Below, piece after piece: positions 37,086 through 48,694 of a stretch of DNA of 64,000 bases (the stretch's first letter is position 1; the number at the start of each line of letters is the position of its first letter). The translations under genes and the position numbers were made by a program. The notes beneath the pieces are model-generated. The model was not told the origin of the DNA and did no database searches. It saw nothing but the letters and a program-made list of their open reading frames with translations. This DNA is from Diadema setosum. Lineage: Eukaryota; Echinodermata; Echinoidea; Diadematoida; Diadematidae. The DNA is taken from positions 10,367,879 through 10,431,878 of the forward strand of contig NC_092689.1 in the NCBI RefSeq assembly GCF_964275005.1. The letters are read 5' to 3'.

Positions 37086-37310
37086 ATAGCACTGCTGCTA
37101 TTTACAGCTCTATGGGTTAGAGAGAATTCTGTTTATATTTTCTCCTTTTGCTCTGGTCCTTCAACAATAAATGTACAAGTATTTCCCTCCTTGTTGAAAT
37201 TACACATCTTACTTTCTCTTCAGTCATGACACAGTTTTGACAGCAGACTCCTTGCTTTAAAGAGATTGAGTATCTTGTTTTTATTGTATACATACATTTA
37301 CATATACATT

Positions 37311-37333
37311 TATATATATATATATATATATAT
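37311..37333. repeat. TA dinucleotide repeat
   Basis: Eleven uninterrupted TA units in an AT-rich context; a shorter set lies near 37457-37476. Confidence 0.85.
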
Positions 37334-37526
37334 CATAAAACATGTAATGTATATTTCAGCGAGTACACGTCGAACCATGAAACATGACTATCTAAACTCT
37401 GATCACTCTTTTCATGGGAAGGAAGGCTCTTACGGCAATTCAAATGATGAATCATATATATAAATATATATATATACATCAAGCCACTCCCATTAACATG
37501 CCAAAAAGGGCAAACTTCATAGGGTC

Positions 37527-37532
37527 TTTATT
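37527..37532 (-). terminator. Candidate polyadenylation signal for the minus-strand gene
   Basis: TTTATT on the given strand reads AATAAA on the minus strand. Sequence to its right up to 48.5 kb has no exon, so a very long 3' UTR would end here. Nearer minus-strand signals cannot be excluded. Confidence 0.2.
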
Positions 37533-38547
37533 GAGTTCACATTAAATAATTTACCGAGGATTTTAGTGTCCACAAAGAACCCAAGGGACATTACATGACG
37601 TGACGTGTAATATGAAACACACAATACATAGAGAGAGATTGTGACACATATATATCATACTGGCATTGATTGAACCAATTTTCATGTTAAAAAAATTATA
37701 AATACATTCATATGAGCAATATAGTAGTATCTTCTTATATACATGGAAAAAGATAAAATGGATTTTGTACAAGTCTATCTCTCTTGCTACTTCTGAAACT
37801 TTATAATCTATTTTTGTTCATAGTGAATATCAGGGCATACATATACTTTTGTTCCTTATTCAAAATATGACAGTACTTTGCGAGGGGGAGGGGGTGGGTG
37901 GTCATGCACTGTAAGGGCACAGCAGCTGCCTTTAGAATGAAGCTAATGCTATGGGGAGGAACAGCCTCAAATTCACACACGGGTCAACGGTTACTCAAGA
38001 TCTGCACAAGACAAATCGGCTAGGTCAGGATTCGGGGGCTCTGCGAGTTCAGTGGAAGCACGGACACCTTGTTATTCTAACGATCATCCAGGTTTTTAAA
38101 AAAAAGTATCAAAAATGTGCAGTCCATAAAACAACTGACAATTCTTTTTACCCATTAGACATTACAAAGGAGAAGCAGAAACAGCAAAAAGAAGGCTTTC
38201 AATTTCAATAATAAGGCCTGGACAATAATGTACCTAAAGGTCTGGAAAACTTTTGACGCCATAACACTGCACTCTTTCATCTATGTTAACACAGTCCCAG
38301 CCGTGCGTACCTGTACAGGCCTGGGGTCGTCATGCTTCACAGCTCAAAGCTCAATTGACTGGGTCGGGCAGCTCGCCACATACAAAATCCTAGCTAAATT
38401 TACTGAACCTTTTACTGACTGCTGCACATCAATCAGACCAATTCCCACAACAGACCTGGGACTTGGCACCCTACAATGCCATGAAATGCCTCTCGAGTTA
38501 TTCAGGCATCTCTCACAACTGGGAAGCAAACACCAACATGCCAATAT

Positions 38548-38681
38548 CAGGGCGGATCCAGGAATTCCGTGAAGAATTAAAAGGGGGGGGGGTGCAGGCG
38601 CCCCCATTTTTTTCTTTTTATTTCTTTTGTTTTCACAAAAAAATAAAGAGGGGTCGCATGCCCAGTGTGCCCCCCCTGAAT
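38548..38681. mobile_element. GGCGGATCCAG repeat, truncated copy
   Basis: CAGGGCGGATCCAGGAATTC, a G-run, then a TTTCTTTTGTTTT...AAATAAAG(A/G)GG block and a C-run match the element at 60109-60272. The right inverted end CTGGATCCGCC is missing here. Confidence 0.6.
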
Positions 38682-38842
38682 ATACATTGTACTATGAGAA
38701 CCCATCCCTCAGTTGGCAATTTTTGTCATTGGGGTCATTTCTTGTGTCTAGTACATTAATACACAAGGTCATTTCAAACACAATACAGCATTACTATTCC
38801 TGGTAACACAGAACTGCACACATTATTTTCCTCACCTACACG

Positions 38843-38890
38843 CCGAATACATACATACACACATACATACATACATACACAAATACATAA
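38843..38890. repeat. ACAT/ATAC tetranucleotide repeat
   Basis: Tandem ACAT units with CAC interruptions. Confidence 0.75.
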
Positions 38891-39540
38891 ATATACAGTA
38901 TACATTTCTCTCAGAAGCTGCAGATAAACAGTACTCCACATGTACATTAAAAAAAATGTATACACTTTTGCAGTATAATATGATACAGGTCAGACTTAAA
39001 AACCAATTATGACAGTCTACTGACAAAGCTTGAAGATGAAATGAGGTGATAGCTATACGACGTGTCAAACTTGACATCACACACTACAGAGCAAAGGAGT
39101 CATTTTACACCTGACTTATGGACTAATAATTAGATAAAAGACAACACACATATAACATGTAGACACTGGTTAACCCATCCAAGTCCATGGCCTAAAAACA
39201 CTATTGACATTGTGCACAAATAAGTTGCTTGCAGTCAGTAACAGGATTGGCCAATAATATTACAGCATATGGTATACAAATCTATTACACATCATGTGCA
39301 TTACATGTACATATAGCTTGTATTGCATTGCATTTGCATACATCAGTTTTCTACAAAGCTCTTGAGAGGCTGGTATTATCTTTCTTTCTTCTTTAATTCA
39401 GAACATAGCGCTGAAAATGGCGCACAAGATGCGCTTCATTTGATTTGTTTTTTTTTTTCCAGTTTGGCATTCAACAACATTGATTCTAAGATTGTGCTTT
39501 CTGGACTTGTGATTCTGTTCTGAGCATATTTTGATTGCAG

Positions 39541-40106
39541 TTAAAGGGAAGGTAAACCCAAAGAACAATGTGGATTGAGTGAACGCAGCAACATTAGTAG
39601 AACACATTAGTGAAAGTTTGAGGAAAATCGGACAATCGATGCAAAAGTTATGAATTTTTAAAGTTTTGGTGTTGGAACCGCTGGAGGAGGAGACTACTAG
39701 AGGATATGACGTATGAGTGGACAACAATACAAAGAAAATATAAAGGAAATTCAACAAAAATTCACTTTTCTAGAATTATGAAAGAGCAATGGACCAACCG
39801 CTTTCAGAAAGCAGGGGGAATAATTGCTACCCTTAACATATGTCAACATCAAGTTGATGGAATTTGTAATTTTCATGAAAAAATGGATTTTTGCAGAATT
39901 TTCTTTATATTTTCTTGGTATTGTTGTCCACTCATACGTCATAACCTCTAGTAGTCTCCTCATCCAGCGGTTCCAACATCAAAACTTTAAAAATTCATAA
40001 CTTTTGCATCGATTGTCCAATTTTCTTCAAACTTTCACTGATGTGTTCTACTAATGTTGTTGCTTTCACTCAATCCACATTGCTCTGGGGTTTATCTTCC
40101 CTTGAA
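39541..40106. mobile_element. TTAA-type foldback element, copy 3 (558 bp)
   Basis: TTAA at 39541-39544 precedes AGGGAAGGTAAACCC, and GGGTTTATCTTCCCT precedes TGAA at 40103-40106, one base off TTAA. The arms pair over about 200 bp, including GACTACTAGAGG and CCTCTAGTAGTC. It shares ATTAGTAGAACACAT and CTTTCACTGATGTGTTCTAC with copy 1, but its tips and other parts differ. Confidence 0.75.
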
Positions 40107-41505
40107 GCTTTTTTTCCCCTCTCTCATTGGCATTTTCATTAAACAACTGATAACATTGACATACACATTTGCATATTGGACATTTTTTTTGTTGTTGTAA
40201 ACAAATCACCACTTATAATCATTTCCCACCATATATTGTCACTGTCCAAAGGTAAAATGATGCACCACCACACTCGCCATTACAGCTTAACAGCTGGTCA
40301 AAAAATATAGAAAAACAAATTAACAGCAAAACCCAGGAAATATTTTGCACAAATCACATAGAAGTGCTGCAAGCACAGAGACCAACGACTATTATCAACA
40401 ACAATGCATTCTATATATTGTGACAATATCCACACATTCACTTATTTGTTGTACTCCAAACCTCAAAATGCCTGAAGTCACTATTTCCCAATTAGTCAAA
40501 ATACTGATCAACTATTCCTCCACAACCACTACAACATTTCTGCTACAACTGCAACTAACAACGTTGCATGAAACTCTTCTTGTTTCTCTCATACAGTGGC
40601 TGGTACATTTTGTATGCCTGCACGGGCTACTCTGCCACATAATCTGTGATCTGTGACTCTGCAACTAAAGAAACACCTTTGGCACACAACACAATGGAAG
40701 ACTCGGTAGCAAAATGTATAATCAGAAGAATTTCTGTTTTTGAAGAAAATAAAGACAGAAAGAGGACAAAAACTTCACTCTGTACAATGTGGTGAGAGAT
40801 CACACAGCACCAATGATATATCTGCATAATTCACTTCTTTCAAAAAAGAAAAATGCAAGAAGTGGCACGCCTTGAAAGTTCTCGGTCACTCGCATGCATG
40901 CATGAAGGGATGAGACTTCTCACTTGGTTTGGCTCACTTGTATTTAAAAGCATACATATGATCAACTTTGAGTACCAGATGGATGATCAGTATTCTAAAG
41001 AAGGGTAGGTAGGGAAGCGTAGACCAAAAGCAACGGATCATTGACAGCAATTCATAGTGCTTGGTCTCTTTTACATTGGAACAGTGATCTAATATTACAC
41101 TGTACTTCATTTCTGCACTAATCAGTTGAAAGGAACTGCTGGACCAAAAGGGGCTCCAGCCAAGAAGGGGGGGGGGGGGGGGGCACTCAATGCTATAGGT
41201 TTCTGCACATTGAAATGGATCTGGTGGGAGCATATGGACAAAGGTGTTCAGTGGGCATCATCCACTGATAATTGTACATGCCATTAGAAAGCTATTGATT
41301 CTCATACTCTGATGATTCCAGCACCAAGCGCCCATAGACGTAAAGGATCATTAAAAATAAAAAGAAGCAAAATGGAGATAGATCCAATGAGTTTTGCTTT
41401 CCTTTTGTTTGCATTGTTTAGCCTTGAGACCAGTCTTTGGCACTATTGATTGGCACTTTCACACAAACACTATTTTGAGAACTATGTCTGGGTGACTTCA
41501 GTCAC

Positions 41506-41532
41506 ACCAGGGAGGTGTCTCATCTCCCTGGT
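41506..41532. repeat. Small hairpin (CAGGGAGGT type)
   Basis: ACCAGGGAGGT and ATCTCCCTGGT pair around a 5-base loop with one mismatch, flanked on both sides by GTCACAC. Confidence 0.75.
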
Positions 41533-41700
41533 CACACATAGCCAGCACACAATGCTCCTCAAGGCAACAGGTCACGACAGATTAACCACCACTTACGATC
41601 TGAGTCGACAGAGAGAATTTTCCCCTCCAAACTCCCCGAGATTCTCCAAAGTTAGCATTGCTCCTGCCCTTTGATGAGGTGCAGTCAGTCACACGTTTCT

Positions 41701-41729
41701 CCAGGGAGGTGAGTGTCTCACCTCCCTGG
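41701..41729. repeat. Small perfect hairpin (CAGGGAGGT type)
   Basis: CCAGGGAGGTGAG and CTCACCTCCCTGG are perfect 13-bp arms around TGT. It lies 195 bp from the similar hairpin at 41506 and is also preceded by CAGTCACAC. Confidence 0.85.
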
Positions 41730-42340
41730 TTTCTCACATCACATGATTTCTGTCATACCAGGCATGGGTGACATACGACCTAGAAATAATGCCGAGATTT
41801 ATGTGCTAGATCTCAGAGGTCCTAAATCTTCATTAGAGAGCAGAACTGAATTGGTCTCAACGGAGAAATGGAAACAAACAAGCAAGCACAAAATGCACAC
41901 ATTTGAAAGCAAGCCAAGATCACCAGTCAAGCTTGTCCAATAGAGGCCTAAAGGTGTGTTCATGAGGATGGTGATTCACAGCATTCTTACAGCATCACAT
42001 ATCTGTTTTTAGAAAGATTAGAAAACACACACACACAATGCTCAATGCTTTCTACTGCATGTCCACAACAGTTAACCTCGCTGATTGCCAGATCACACCA
42101 GCATTTGAAAATCACATGAACTCATGACATTACCTAGATAACTACGGTAACTTAATATTGAGGTAGAACTCAAGTCGTGACAATGGAAGATGAGCTGTGG
42201 CACAATGTCAAATTAAACACATACTGCACTCTCCCACAAGCACATGAAATAGCGACTCTCTTGCGGATACTTCCTAATCCATTTCTGCAATCAGCAGTAT
42301 ATCATGAAACTCTTGCTTTGTTTGCCGCTTTCCAAGCAAA

Positions 42341-42430
42341 ATGCCTTATGTCATTATGTGACCTTGAACAACGCCTTATGTCATTATGTGACCTTGAACA
42401 ATGCCTTATGTCATTATGTGACCTTGCACG
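42341..42430. repeat. 30-bp unit repeated three times
   Basis: Three tandem units at 42341, 42371 and 42401 share GCCTTATGTCATTATGTGAC and differ at only a few bases. The period, a multiple of three, gives a repeating MSLCDLEQ peptide in one frame, which I regard as accidental. Confidence 0.9.
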
Positions 42431-42638
42431 ATTTATGGTATCATTCCATTCACACTTTTGATTTATGCTTGACTTTTTGTCATTTATACACACTTACAGG
42501 AAACATCACGCTCCTCTGCTGCCCCCAAGTATATGTCACTTTCACTGGATTGAAATGAAAAGCAATTCAGACTGCTTTTCCAAAATCTGACAGAAAACAA
42601 AAATGTCGAGTGTCAACTAAAAGAAGTGGATGACCTCT

Positions 42639-42731
42639 TTAACCCGTTGAGGACCAGTCCCGAGTACACTCAGGTAGGTGTCTACGGGAAATGCATGTTG
42701 TAGCAAAATCAGCCCGTCCTGAACGGGTTAA
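42639..42731. mobile_element. Tiny TTAA-flanked inverted-repeat element (85 bp)
   Basis: TTAA at 42639-42642 and 42728-42731 brackets CCCGTTGAGGAC and GTCCTGAACGGG, inverted with one mismatch. It has the same target-site signature as the foldback elements but unrelated ends. Confidence 0.65.
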
Positions 42732-43706
42732 TGCTCACAATGTATTAAAAACAATTAATGTCACCTAAAGGGCACAGTCGCTGCCTTAGTGGCAATTGCA
42801 AAATCCCATTAATCATATCTTTGAAGAACCACAACCAAGAACACATGCAGATGTATTTTTGCAACGAACAGTCACATTTTTTTAGATAAGAGTGTGTATA
42901 ATACAGTGTGTACGTCGCAAGCTGTGTATACAACATACACACACACACACACACAAATAAAAAGTTTTCAAGACACAAAAAAAAACAAACAAACTTTACA
43001 ATCCTTATACGGCTTTTTGCGATGGCAATACTTTCATTCTTTGCTGTGATGCTAAATAAGATCAGTGATTGTCATTGCAATCATTGCAATTTATATCAAC
43101 TGTTGTGGTAGCACAAAATTTGCAAAAATCATTGTAATTTTTGCAGAGGTTAATTGGTAAAATGAACATTTGAGCGAGTGTCGATAGGGTTTTGGAGAGG
43201 CAGTTACTCTGTGAAGGCTGGTGCATTTTGTGTGTATGGCAGGGCTACCAATATTCATCCACCAAAATTTGAGGGATTCCAAAAGCCATCAGGGATATAC
43301 TCGTGTGTTACATGCCACTCCATTGACACAAATAATCCAACAAAACAAGGAGATTTTGATATTCTCTTTTCTCGACGCGAAGATAAATATTGAAGTTTTC
43401 CGGTAGTTTTCTGCAGAATCAGGAAGACTTGGCTGCTCTCTGCCTTTGCAATGGACTCTCTATTCCTGTAGTCTCTTTCTGACTTGCAATATTTTGATGC
43501 CAATATATTTTTGTCTTTCAAGCACTCTACACATTTCTCAACACCTTTTTTTTTTTTTTTTTACAAAACACACCACCCACTGTGCCTTTGCACTGTACTT
43601 CAGACGACGGCAATAATAAAAAGGGAACAAACAATTGGCTGGAAATCGATAATCCTGTATCACAGGAAACTTGCAAAAGAATTCATCAAAAGAGAGGGGT
43701 TGATTC

Positions 43707-43709
<3 letters not shown>

Positions 43710-43738
<29 letters not shown>
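43710..43738. repeat. GT dinucleotide repeat
   Basis: About fourteen GT units. Confidence 0.85.
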
Positions 43739-43740
<2 letters not shown>

Positions 43741-43989
43741 TTACATTGCTGACCTATGCAGGTTTCAGATTTGTCAAAGTGAGTCTTGTCATATGGAAAT
43801 TCCCACAGTGGTCATCCTTCAACACATCCAAATAATTAGTTGACCTTCTTACCACAGAATATGAGGCCCACACAATCACGGTTTTTACAAACTAGTAACA
43901 TCAGCATAGTAGCGTGTACATGTGCCGTCTTGGCGTCGTACTTCACAAATTTTTTGGCAGACTGGATTCTATCATATACTTCTTGCGAG

Positions 43990-44690
43990 AGCATGAGCAT
44001 AGTCGTTGGTATTAGCAGGTGTGATCTGAGGCTTTGCTTTCATATTAACACATGAAAGATGAGGTCACATGAATGTTCGGATGAGAAATAAGCATAGGTT
44101 TGACATATTCATATCTCAAAAATTCTGTCTTAAAAGTAGTGGGCATGCAACACAAGAACTGAGGATTTGTGGCTTAAGAAAATGGCTGCATAATAAATGC
44201 TTCTCTTGAAAGCCTAAGTATAGTCGTCTGTATTTGCAAGTATGATCCGAAGCTCAATTTGCTTTTGTATCATCACATAAAGGAAATCACCTGCTGCGTG
44301 CACACGTATGCTCAGACGAGAAATAAGCAGATTGTTTTGCATTTTCACATCTAGCATATTCTGTCTTTAAAAACACACATTCTGTAGTGAAAAACACACA
44401 AACTGAGAATTTGTGGACTACCAACATGACTGCATAATGTCTTGAGTGGAGGCTATCAGCAGCTCATTGGAGTGGCAGGGAATAACGTAAATCTCTCAAC
44501 TTTTGTCTCCATAGCAGTGGGTACCACACAAACTTGAGTATATGTGGGTTAATAACATGGCTTCAAAACGCCTTGAGTGGAGGCTATCTGCAGCTCATTG
44601 GGGTGGCGGGTTATTAACCGACATCTTGCAACTTCCTTTACAATCAAAACAGTGGGCAACACACAAGCTGCGGCTTATCAAGAGGAACCG
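43990..44690. repeat. Degenerate tandem repeats with periods of about 220-240 and 131 bp
   Basis: TAGTCGT...GT(G/A)TGATC recurs at 44000 and 44221. AACTGAG.ATTTGTGG recurs near 44158 and 44401. CTTGAGTGGAGGCTATC.GC recurs at 44441 and 44572, followed each time by AGCTCATTGG. Copies are diverged and partly deleted. No coding signal is seen. Confidence 0.7.
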
Positions 44691-47600
44691 TCAAGGACAC
44701 TGATTGTTTACCTATTAAGCTCCACTGTACAGCACCACCACCACCGGCAACACACACAGCTTCAGATACACTGCACTGACTTTGTTTTGCCCATTCCAAA
44801 GTTTGCACATGCAGAACTAAAAATGTAGAGAAGACTTCAGTATGGAGGATGGAGCATGCATTTGAGGGAGGCTGTTCTCTCTCGCAGATTAAAACTGGTG
44901 AGGATTGGACATGGTGGTATTGCACTACAGAGGGTAGAATTGATGGTCTGATTGTCTGCTTACCAAGCAGCAAGAAAATAATTAAGATTCGTCATTAATT
45001 CTACAATCACCTTAAAATTCTTTCTAGCGCTGACCTCAAGATTCTCTCATCCTATAGTAGTGAATATGAAAATTACCAGAGTACATGATTAATGAACGAC
45101 TGTACAGTCTGAACCCATAACTCTCCCTTTCAATGAATATCAAAATCAGTAGAATACATGATTTAAGCACTACAACTTAAAAGGCTCTCCCTCCCTATCC
45201 CTTCCTCTCTTGTAGCTACAGAGTGTACTACAGTGTTGTCATTCATGCGAGAATCTGTCACTCCATTGTACTGTATGCCATTCTCTATTTGGCATAGACT
45301 GTAGTGCTCAGGCTTTCGACAGAATGATGTGGATAGCACCTTTGGGGTGGCAGCATTAAAATCTTGATGGGAACTGCTTCAACAATTTGCATAAGCCATA
45401 TTACATGGCCTGCATGCCAACCCAGGCAATCATTTTTGGTGAACGGGGTAGTCAAGTATGAATATTGTAAAAGGCAATGCCTTCATTCAGACCAGAAAGG
45501 TATGTGAAATCATTAAATAAACATCAGATATTGTGACCTTAATCAAAATTGTATTTTCAGATGCCTACACAAATGTCCACACGACATGAAAGTACAGGTA
45601 GTTATACTCCAGAAATTCCACATCCCATTCACACTCGCAATCTTTGACACATCTTCTGTGCAAGCGCTCTAATGTGAGTGCGAACACACCCTCAGTCTTT
45701 CTGGGAAAGGTTTCCCTGGGTGTGCTTCTCTGAGTCATGTTGAGGGCGGGGCCCAGCAGTGAGGTACATCACTAAAGACCCCTCTACCACATAGTGTGCA
45801 GAAAAGAGCAATCTACCCCTGGTCTGATCCCGTCGCCATAACAACCACACTCTAGCTCTCACACTTGATCTCATTGTAGTGAGAAAAAAAATGCACAAGT
45901 GCTTTAGGGTAATCCTTAACCACAAAACTTAAAGTTGTACATCACTATTGTAAACAGGGACTGCTCCTTAAATCTTTCTTTTTTAAACGCACATTTTCAT
46001 TAAATACAATCTTACGGCAGTATAAATATATATCACTCCAAATTTTAAACTATAATATAGGACAAAAGACACTCTCTTTAACAGGCAACACCAGACAGAA
46101 TGCAGTTTTACTGCTATGAATAAAAACATCAAGATTTATGAATGTGCACAGAATATCAAATTTGTACTGTAAAATTTGCATGAAACTGATTTGTCTATTC
46201 TCATGCCTTAAGAACAGGGGCGGACGACAGCTGCAACATTTAGTTTTGTTTCTCTTCATCAAGACTTTTTAAAATTTATATTTAAATTATACTCTACCAC
46301 TTCTGTCTGCATCATTGCTTCACAAAATCAGCTGCTCCGTACGATTATCATCTCTGTGTCAATCAACTTGCCTTAAATGCTATAAGAAAAATGTATAACA
46401 GTGGCCTACTTGATTTTGAGGTTAGTCTTTTACCAAGAACACAATCAGCTACCTTACAACATTTTTACTGTCACCACTGAAAGCTTTTGTTCTGGGAAAT
46501 CACCATCAAAGTATTGCCAAACTTCCCTATTCTTTTCCATTTTGTCTGTCACCCGTACGTAAAGAAGATTCATGGTATGCTAACAATTCAGATATGGACA
46601 TATCACAGCTGCTGTAGGGCTTTATACATATCTTTTGTTTTTCTTTTCATTTGAAAAAACAAAACAAAACATCATACAAGCTCTGTATATCCAAAAAGTT
46701 TGGTACATTTGCTTTTAACACAATTGGAAGGAAGCCTTTCAAAGCTTGTTGTACAGAGTCACACAAGATTGAGAGGTACTGGTAAGTCTCTCTAAAACCG
46801 TTATTTCATTTGCGAAGACACACCAGATATCTAACGAAGAGTCCTGCCCATGAATCCAAGAGGAGAACTGGTGTGACTGTTATGAGAAGGAGAGAAAAGA
46901 GGAAATCTGATGCACGTTCAAGGAGCTTGAGATCATTGCTCGACCAGTTTCCAAGATCAACATCTTGAAGATATTTCGACAGGAAGCACAATTTGCTCTA
47001 TAGTTGATAGACAATGTACACATTGTGATACCTTTTCACAAGGAACAATCATGAAATATCTTTGTCATAGAATATGACTATATAACTGAGATTACATAAT
47101 CTCAGCCTCGGCGAGGAGCCTACTGCTGCAATTCACATTTTGTTTAGATCTACATAGTGTTTTTTTAATCCGTTTTATTTTTGGCACGTTTTGCTTTTTG
47201 GTGGGGAGAGATTGACTTTGATGCATACGGAATCAAACCAGTACATTAGACCGCATGAATGAAAGTATGGATGGAAATAAGAAAGTATGCTGTTCAAAGT
47301 GTTGAATGAATCAATGATATAATGAATGTGAGTTAATGAATAGATGAATGATATGATGTACATGAGTTTATGAATAGATAAATGACATAAAGAATGGATG
47401 AGGGATGGTTCAATCTCTCCCATCCTGATATAAAGTACTAGGGAGTGAGTTTTCCTCACCAGTTCAGGACTTTCAATCATTTTGAGGAACACCATTACAG
47501 TCACACAGTTGGAATGTACTTCACCGAAGTTTTTTCTTCTTTTTTTTTTTAATCCTTAGTAAGGAATTTGCTGTTGTTGTTGTCTACAATGAGCTTTTCT

Positions 47601-48505
47601 GCAAGCTTTTTTTTTACTTTCCCATTTCTTCTCTTTGCACAATTGTATTGCTGTAAAGGATGAACAGATTTGATTCTAGCTAGTTTCTCAAGCTAGTGGA
47701 ACAGGTATGCTACAGGTCACGACATGCAGGTGCAAGGAAGAAAGAAAACTCGATACATTAATCATTTTCCCACTCCAGCAGCTACACTGCAACAAAATTG
47801 TAGCACCATTTCTGTGTTCTTTTTTATGGTTTTCATTTTATGAAACAATCGTTAAAATCTATCGTTAAAATCTACCACAGCAAAGCTGCTCAAAAGAACC
47901 ATGTAGATGTAGATGAAAGTTCTTCATTCTGTTGTTTCACGTCCATTTGATGAACACCATCGCATACAAACCAGCATTTTGTCTTTATTCTTCATGCCAG
48001 AGCCTGGGCTACTCTGGTAAGCTAACGAGTCAAGGACATTAGACCATGTATTGCTCCTCAACACTAGGACACTTGTACTTTCCCCATCTCACCACTTCTT
48101 TCTGGTGGTGCCGTATCGTAAAACTTTGTAGCTGAACAATCATGGTACTATGCTGTCACAGATAAGGAATTCTCGCTCCATCCTGATCCACTTGCTGCAA
48201 CAAGCGCTTGCCAAGGCGTGGTCCTGTTGGGGCATTCCTATGGTGATCATCTACCAGGTCAGTTGTGACCGAAGGAGGATCGTCCCATCTGCCTCCGGAC
48301 GATCCATACATTTGGCGGAGGAAGCACTGCCCACTTAATATGCCACTGAGAGATTCTCCACAGCCAGGGAAGGAGGGACTCCAACCGAGCTCAACAAGCT
48401 GAAATCAGCTGTCTGACACATGTATGACCTCCAACAGTTGCGTGCGCCCCAGTGTGTGCTGGAGACCCGAGGTCATGCCCTGAGATGAAAGAACGCCCGC
48501 CATGG

Positions 48506-48694
48506 TTACGCCGACACTGGGAGTCCGTTAACGGGGGGTGGCTCCGCTTCCTCCTTGATGATGGGCATCCTGGGAAAAGACTGGGACCGTCTGGCAGGGC
48601 TCCGGCTGGCGTGCTGGATGGAGTTCTGCGGGTCTGGCCCTGAGGGGTAGAGCCTTCTGTAGGGGTGCGTGGGACTGAAGGTCGACGAGAACGA
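48506..48694 (-). CDS. Membrane protein last exon (C-terminal tail)
   Basis: The acceptor CTCCCGCAG opens 62 codons ending at TAA (48506-48508). The tail is Ser/Pro/Arg-rich (PARRSQSFPRM, EAEPPP) and lacks hydrophobic segments, as expected of a disordered cytosolic tail that may be phosphorylated. Local G+C is high. Confidence 0.7.
   Translation of the reverse strand, partial: SFSSTFSPTHPYRRLYPSGPDPQNSIQHASRSPARRSQSFPRMPIIKEEAEPPPVNGLPVSA

Larger units (their letters stand above)
37533..48505 (-). other. Long gene-free stretch, possibly 3' UTR of the minus-strand gene
   Basis: No exon is recognisable on either strand in about 11 kb. By eye the given strand is richer in A and C here than in 30-34 kb, i.e. 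T and G on the minus strand, matching transcription leftward from the gene that ends at 48506. Contents: a foldback element at 39545, a GGCGGATCC repeat at 38548, palindromes at 41506 and 41701, a 30-bp triplicate at 42341, a tiny TTAA element at 42643, a GT run at 43710-43738 and degenerate tandem repeats at 43990-44690. An extended 3' UTR is inference; plain intergenic DNA is the alternative. Confidence 0.3.

Noticed and set aside
42304..42558. MSLCDLEQ peptide repeats
   Set aside because: A by-product of a 30-bp tandem repeat whose period is divisible by three.
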